Source: a virus
IMG/VR virus record: IMGVR_UViG_3300027759_000328
Span: 1-28,850 of that record
Strand: one strand, 5' to 3'
Length of the DNA: 28,850 nucleotides
Position numbers and translations under genes: made by a program. Numbering within the stretch: the stretch's first letter is position 1; the number at the start of each line of letters is the position of its first letter. This document shows, one piece after another, positions 27,540 to 28,850 of the stretch. The notes under the pieces were generated by a model, which made no database searches, had not been told where the DNA came from, and saw only the letters and a list, made by a program, of their open reading frames with translations.

Positions 27540-28102
27540 TGAAAACAACTGTTACTTTAGCCAGCGCAGTCATTTTGTTCTGGGTATCTGCCTTAGTTTC
27601 TACAATCCAAGCTCAAACAATTGCTATTTGCACGGGTGAATACGCCCTATGTGCGGCCTCAAGCACCTCGCTTACTGGCAATCTCATTAAGGTAAACGGC
27701 AAGATATTTAAAGAAGGCGTGGCAATCTGCCCTGTGCTAACGGGTGCTGCGGTTGCCAACATGGATTTAATGCAAGGTTCTTGCGCCGCACCCAAGGGTA
27801 AGGTATGGTCGCTATTTGGCGTACCGCCATTGACAGCCTATCCACAAGCCCCAAGCTGGACGGTGCAACCTGCGGTCTTTCGTAGCTTTACGGTTGGTAC
27901 AACGCCCACGACCGGTATGAGCAATATGTGGTCGTTTCTGTGCGAGAAACAAGCTAAGCAATTTAGTGGCGTGACCTTAGCCTCTTGCTATGGACCAGTC
28001 ATGGAATCGCCTTGGACAGGCAACCACGTTGTAGCGGGCGAAACAGCGTTTACACAAGCTCCCACAGGCGCAACATACCCTGTTGGTGGTAATTTACCGT
28101 AA
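27539..28102 (+). CDS. Exported six-cysteine protein after the endolysin
   Basis: This 187-residue protein starts at ATG 27539, sharing one base with the endolysin stop (TAATG). Residues 1-25 are a signal peptide (VTLASAVILFWVSALVSTIQ, with likely cleavage after QA25). There is no lipobox. Mature cysteines at 31, 38, 64, 82, 135 and 150 could form three disulfides. The start of the mature part, TIAICTGEYALCAASST, resembles proteins I have seen in environmental phages without function. KVWSLFGVPP and SPWTGNHV are other patches. Export suggests a role outside the inner membrane, such as outer-membrane disruption or virion release. Why a phage would encode it is unclear. Confidence 0.82.
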   Translation: MKTTVTLASAVILFWVSALVSTIQAQTIAICTGEYALCAASSTSLTGNLIKVNGKIFKEGVAICPVLTGAAVANMDLMQGSCAAPKGKVWSLFGVPPLTAYPQAPSWTVQPAVFRSFTVGTTPTTGMSNMWSFLCEKQAKQFSGVTLASCYGPVMESPWTGNHVVAGETAFTQAPTGATYPVGGNLP

Positions 28103-28111
28103 GGTTTAGAT

Positions 28112-28850
28112 ATGGCGTTAACGAAACTCGCACTCAAACCCGGCGTTAATCGCGAAAACACTCGCTATACAAGCGAGACGGGTTGGTACGTGTGCGACAA
28201 GATTCGTTTTCGGCAAGGCACACCTGAGTCTATTGGCGGGTGGGTGCGTATTTCTTCTGCAACCTATCAGGGCGTATGCCGTGCGTTATGGAACTGGATC
28301 ACGCTGCAAGGTGCAAACCTCATGGCGGTTGGCACAAACTTAAAGTATTACATTGAGAACGGCGGACTGTATTACGACATTACGCCAATTCGCTCCACCA
28401 CGACTGGTTCGGCAAAGTTTGCAGCAACAAACGGATCAGCGGTTTTGACCGTTACCGATACGGCGCACGGGTGTGTGGTAGGCGACTTTGTAACCTACAC
28501 CCTTGCTGTATCTTTGGGCGGAGCTATTACTGCCACGGTGCTTAATCAAGAACGTCAAATTATTTCTGTACCCACAACAAATACCTACACAATTAACGTC
28601 ACAACTTTAGCCAACGCAAGCGATACAGGCAACGGTGGTGGTGCAACGGTTGCAGCATACCAACTTAATGTGGGTCCTGAATACCAAATCCCTCTTGTGG
28701 GCTGGGGCGCAGGATTTTGGGGTTCTGGGTATTGGGGGATTGGCGGGTCTTCAGGCGTGTCATTGCGCCTTTGGTCGCAAAACAACTTTGGTGAAGACTT
28801 AATCTTCGGACCACGCGGTGGTGCGATGTACTACTGGGTGGCTTCTACGG
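28112..28850 (+). CDS. Tail or DNA stabilisation-like structural protein, C-terminus beyond window
   Basis: The frame from ATG 28112 (AAGG seven bases upstream) is open to the right edge, 246 codons without a stop. It begins ALTKLALKPGVNRENTRYTS and contains GWYVCDKIRFRQGTPESIGG and WNWITLQGANLMAVGTNL. A beta insertion with TDTAHGC...NTYTINVT resembles the one in 12134-12640. A Gly/Trp part (WGAGFWGSGYWGIGG) matches the start of 18786-19355. The end reads SLRLWSQNNFGEDLIFGPRG. I know this sequence type from environmental podophage genomes near tail genes. The closest role is a tail tube-closing or P22 gp10-like stabilisation protein. That is by analogy, not motif proof. Confidence 0.75.
   Translation, partial: MALTKLALKPGVNRENTRYTSETGWYVCDKIRFRQGTPESIGGWVRISSATYQGVCRALWNWITLQGANLMAVGTNLKYYIENGGLYYDITPIRSTTTGSAKFAATNGSAVLTVTDTAHGCVVGDFVTYTLAVSLGGAITATVLNQERQIISVPTTNTYTINVTTLANASDTGNGGGATVAAYQLNVGPEYQIPLVGWGAGFWGSGYWGIGGSSGVSLRLWSQNNFGEDLIFGPRGGAMYYWVAST

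Overview
The window looks like one arm of the genome of a tailed bacteriophage, probably short-tailed (podovirus-like) and infecting a Gram-negative bacterium. The main reasons are a continuous rightward run of terminase, a long P22-like portal, scaffold, capsid, adaptor, tail-fibre and lysis genes. Neighbours overlap or lie a few bases apart, and most have AGGA or GGAG ribosome sites. No tape measure, sheath or tail-tube gene is visible. The lysis genes (3-TM holin, GH108-type muramidase, exported protein) suit a Gram-negative envelope. The host cannot be named from sequence alone, and both window ends cut through a gene.

Bases 1-2530 are an accessory and control region. It holds a leftward partial gene and about 740 bases of non-coding DNA carrying phased GAAC/GTTC motifs. 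Next comes an isolated leftward gene (1174-1911) with its own strong sigma70-type promoter and UUCG-tetraloop terminator. An identical 26-base palindrome-containing repeat lies on either side of that gene. A GC-rich CACGCC repeat array separates it from the rightward operon.

Bases 2530-11440 are the packaging and head module: terS, terL, an odd unknown gene, portal, a small protein, a GroES-like co-chaperonin, scaffold, two structural proteins and a Mu gpT-like major capsid protein, closed by a strong terminator. The co-chaperonin plausibly helps fold capsid proteins with the host GroEL.

Bases 11440-16890 begin with a structured leader and a likely new promoter. Two virion proteins follow, then a run of small basic proteins that share Gly-Gly/Lys and KR-DG-KGKTKG motifs, interleaved with two adaptor-like proteins. 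One 59-residue gene here (15777-15956) is easily missed.

Bases 16884-25490 encode tail and host-recognition proteins, including a 1046-residue multi-domain fibre. A free-standing HNH homing endonuclease gene sits immediately on each side of that fibre. The second endonuclease follows a 25-codon captured copy of the start of the next phage gene.

Bases 25437-28102 are a lysis cassette with several tiny membrane or amphipathic proteins, a GTA-type holin, a membrane protein, an endolysin and an exported six-cysteine protein. A tail or stabilisation-like protein runs off the right edge.
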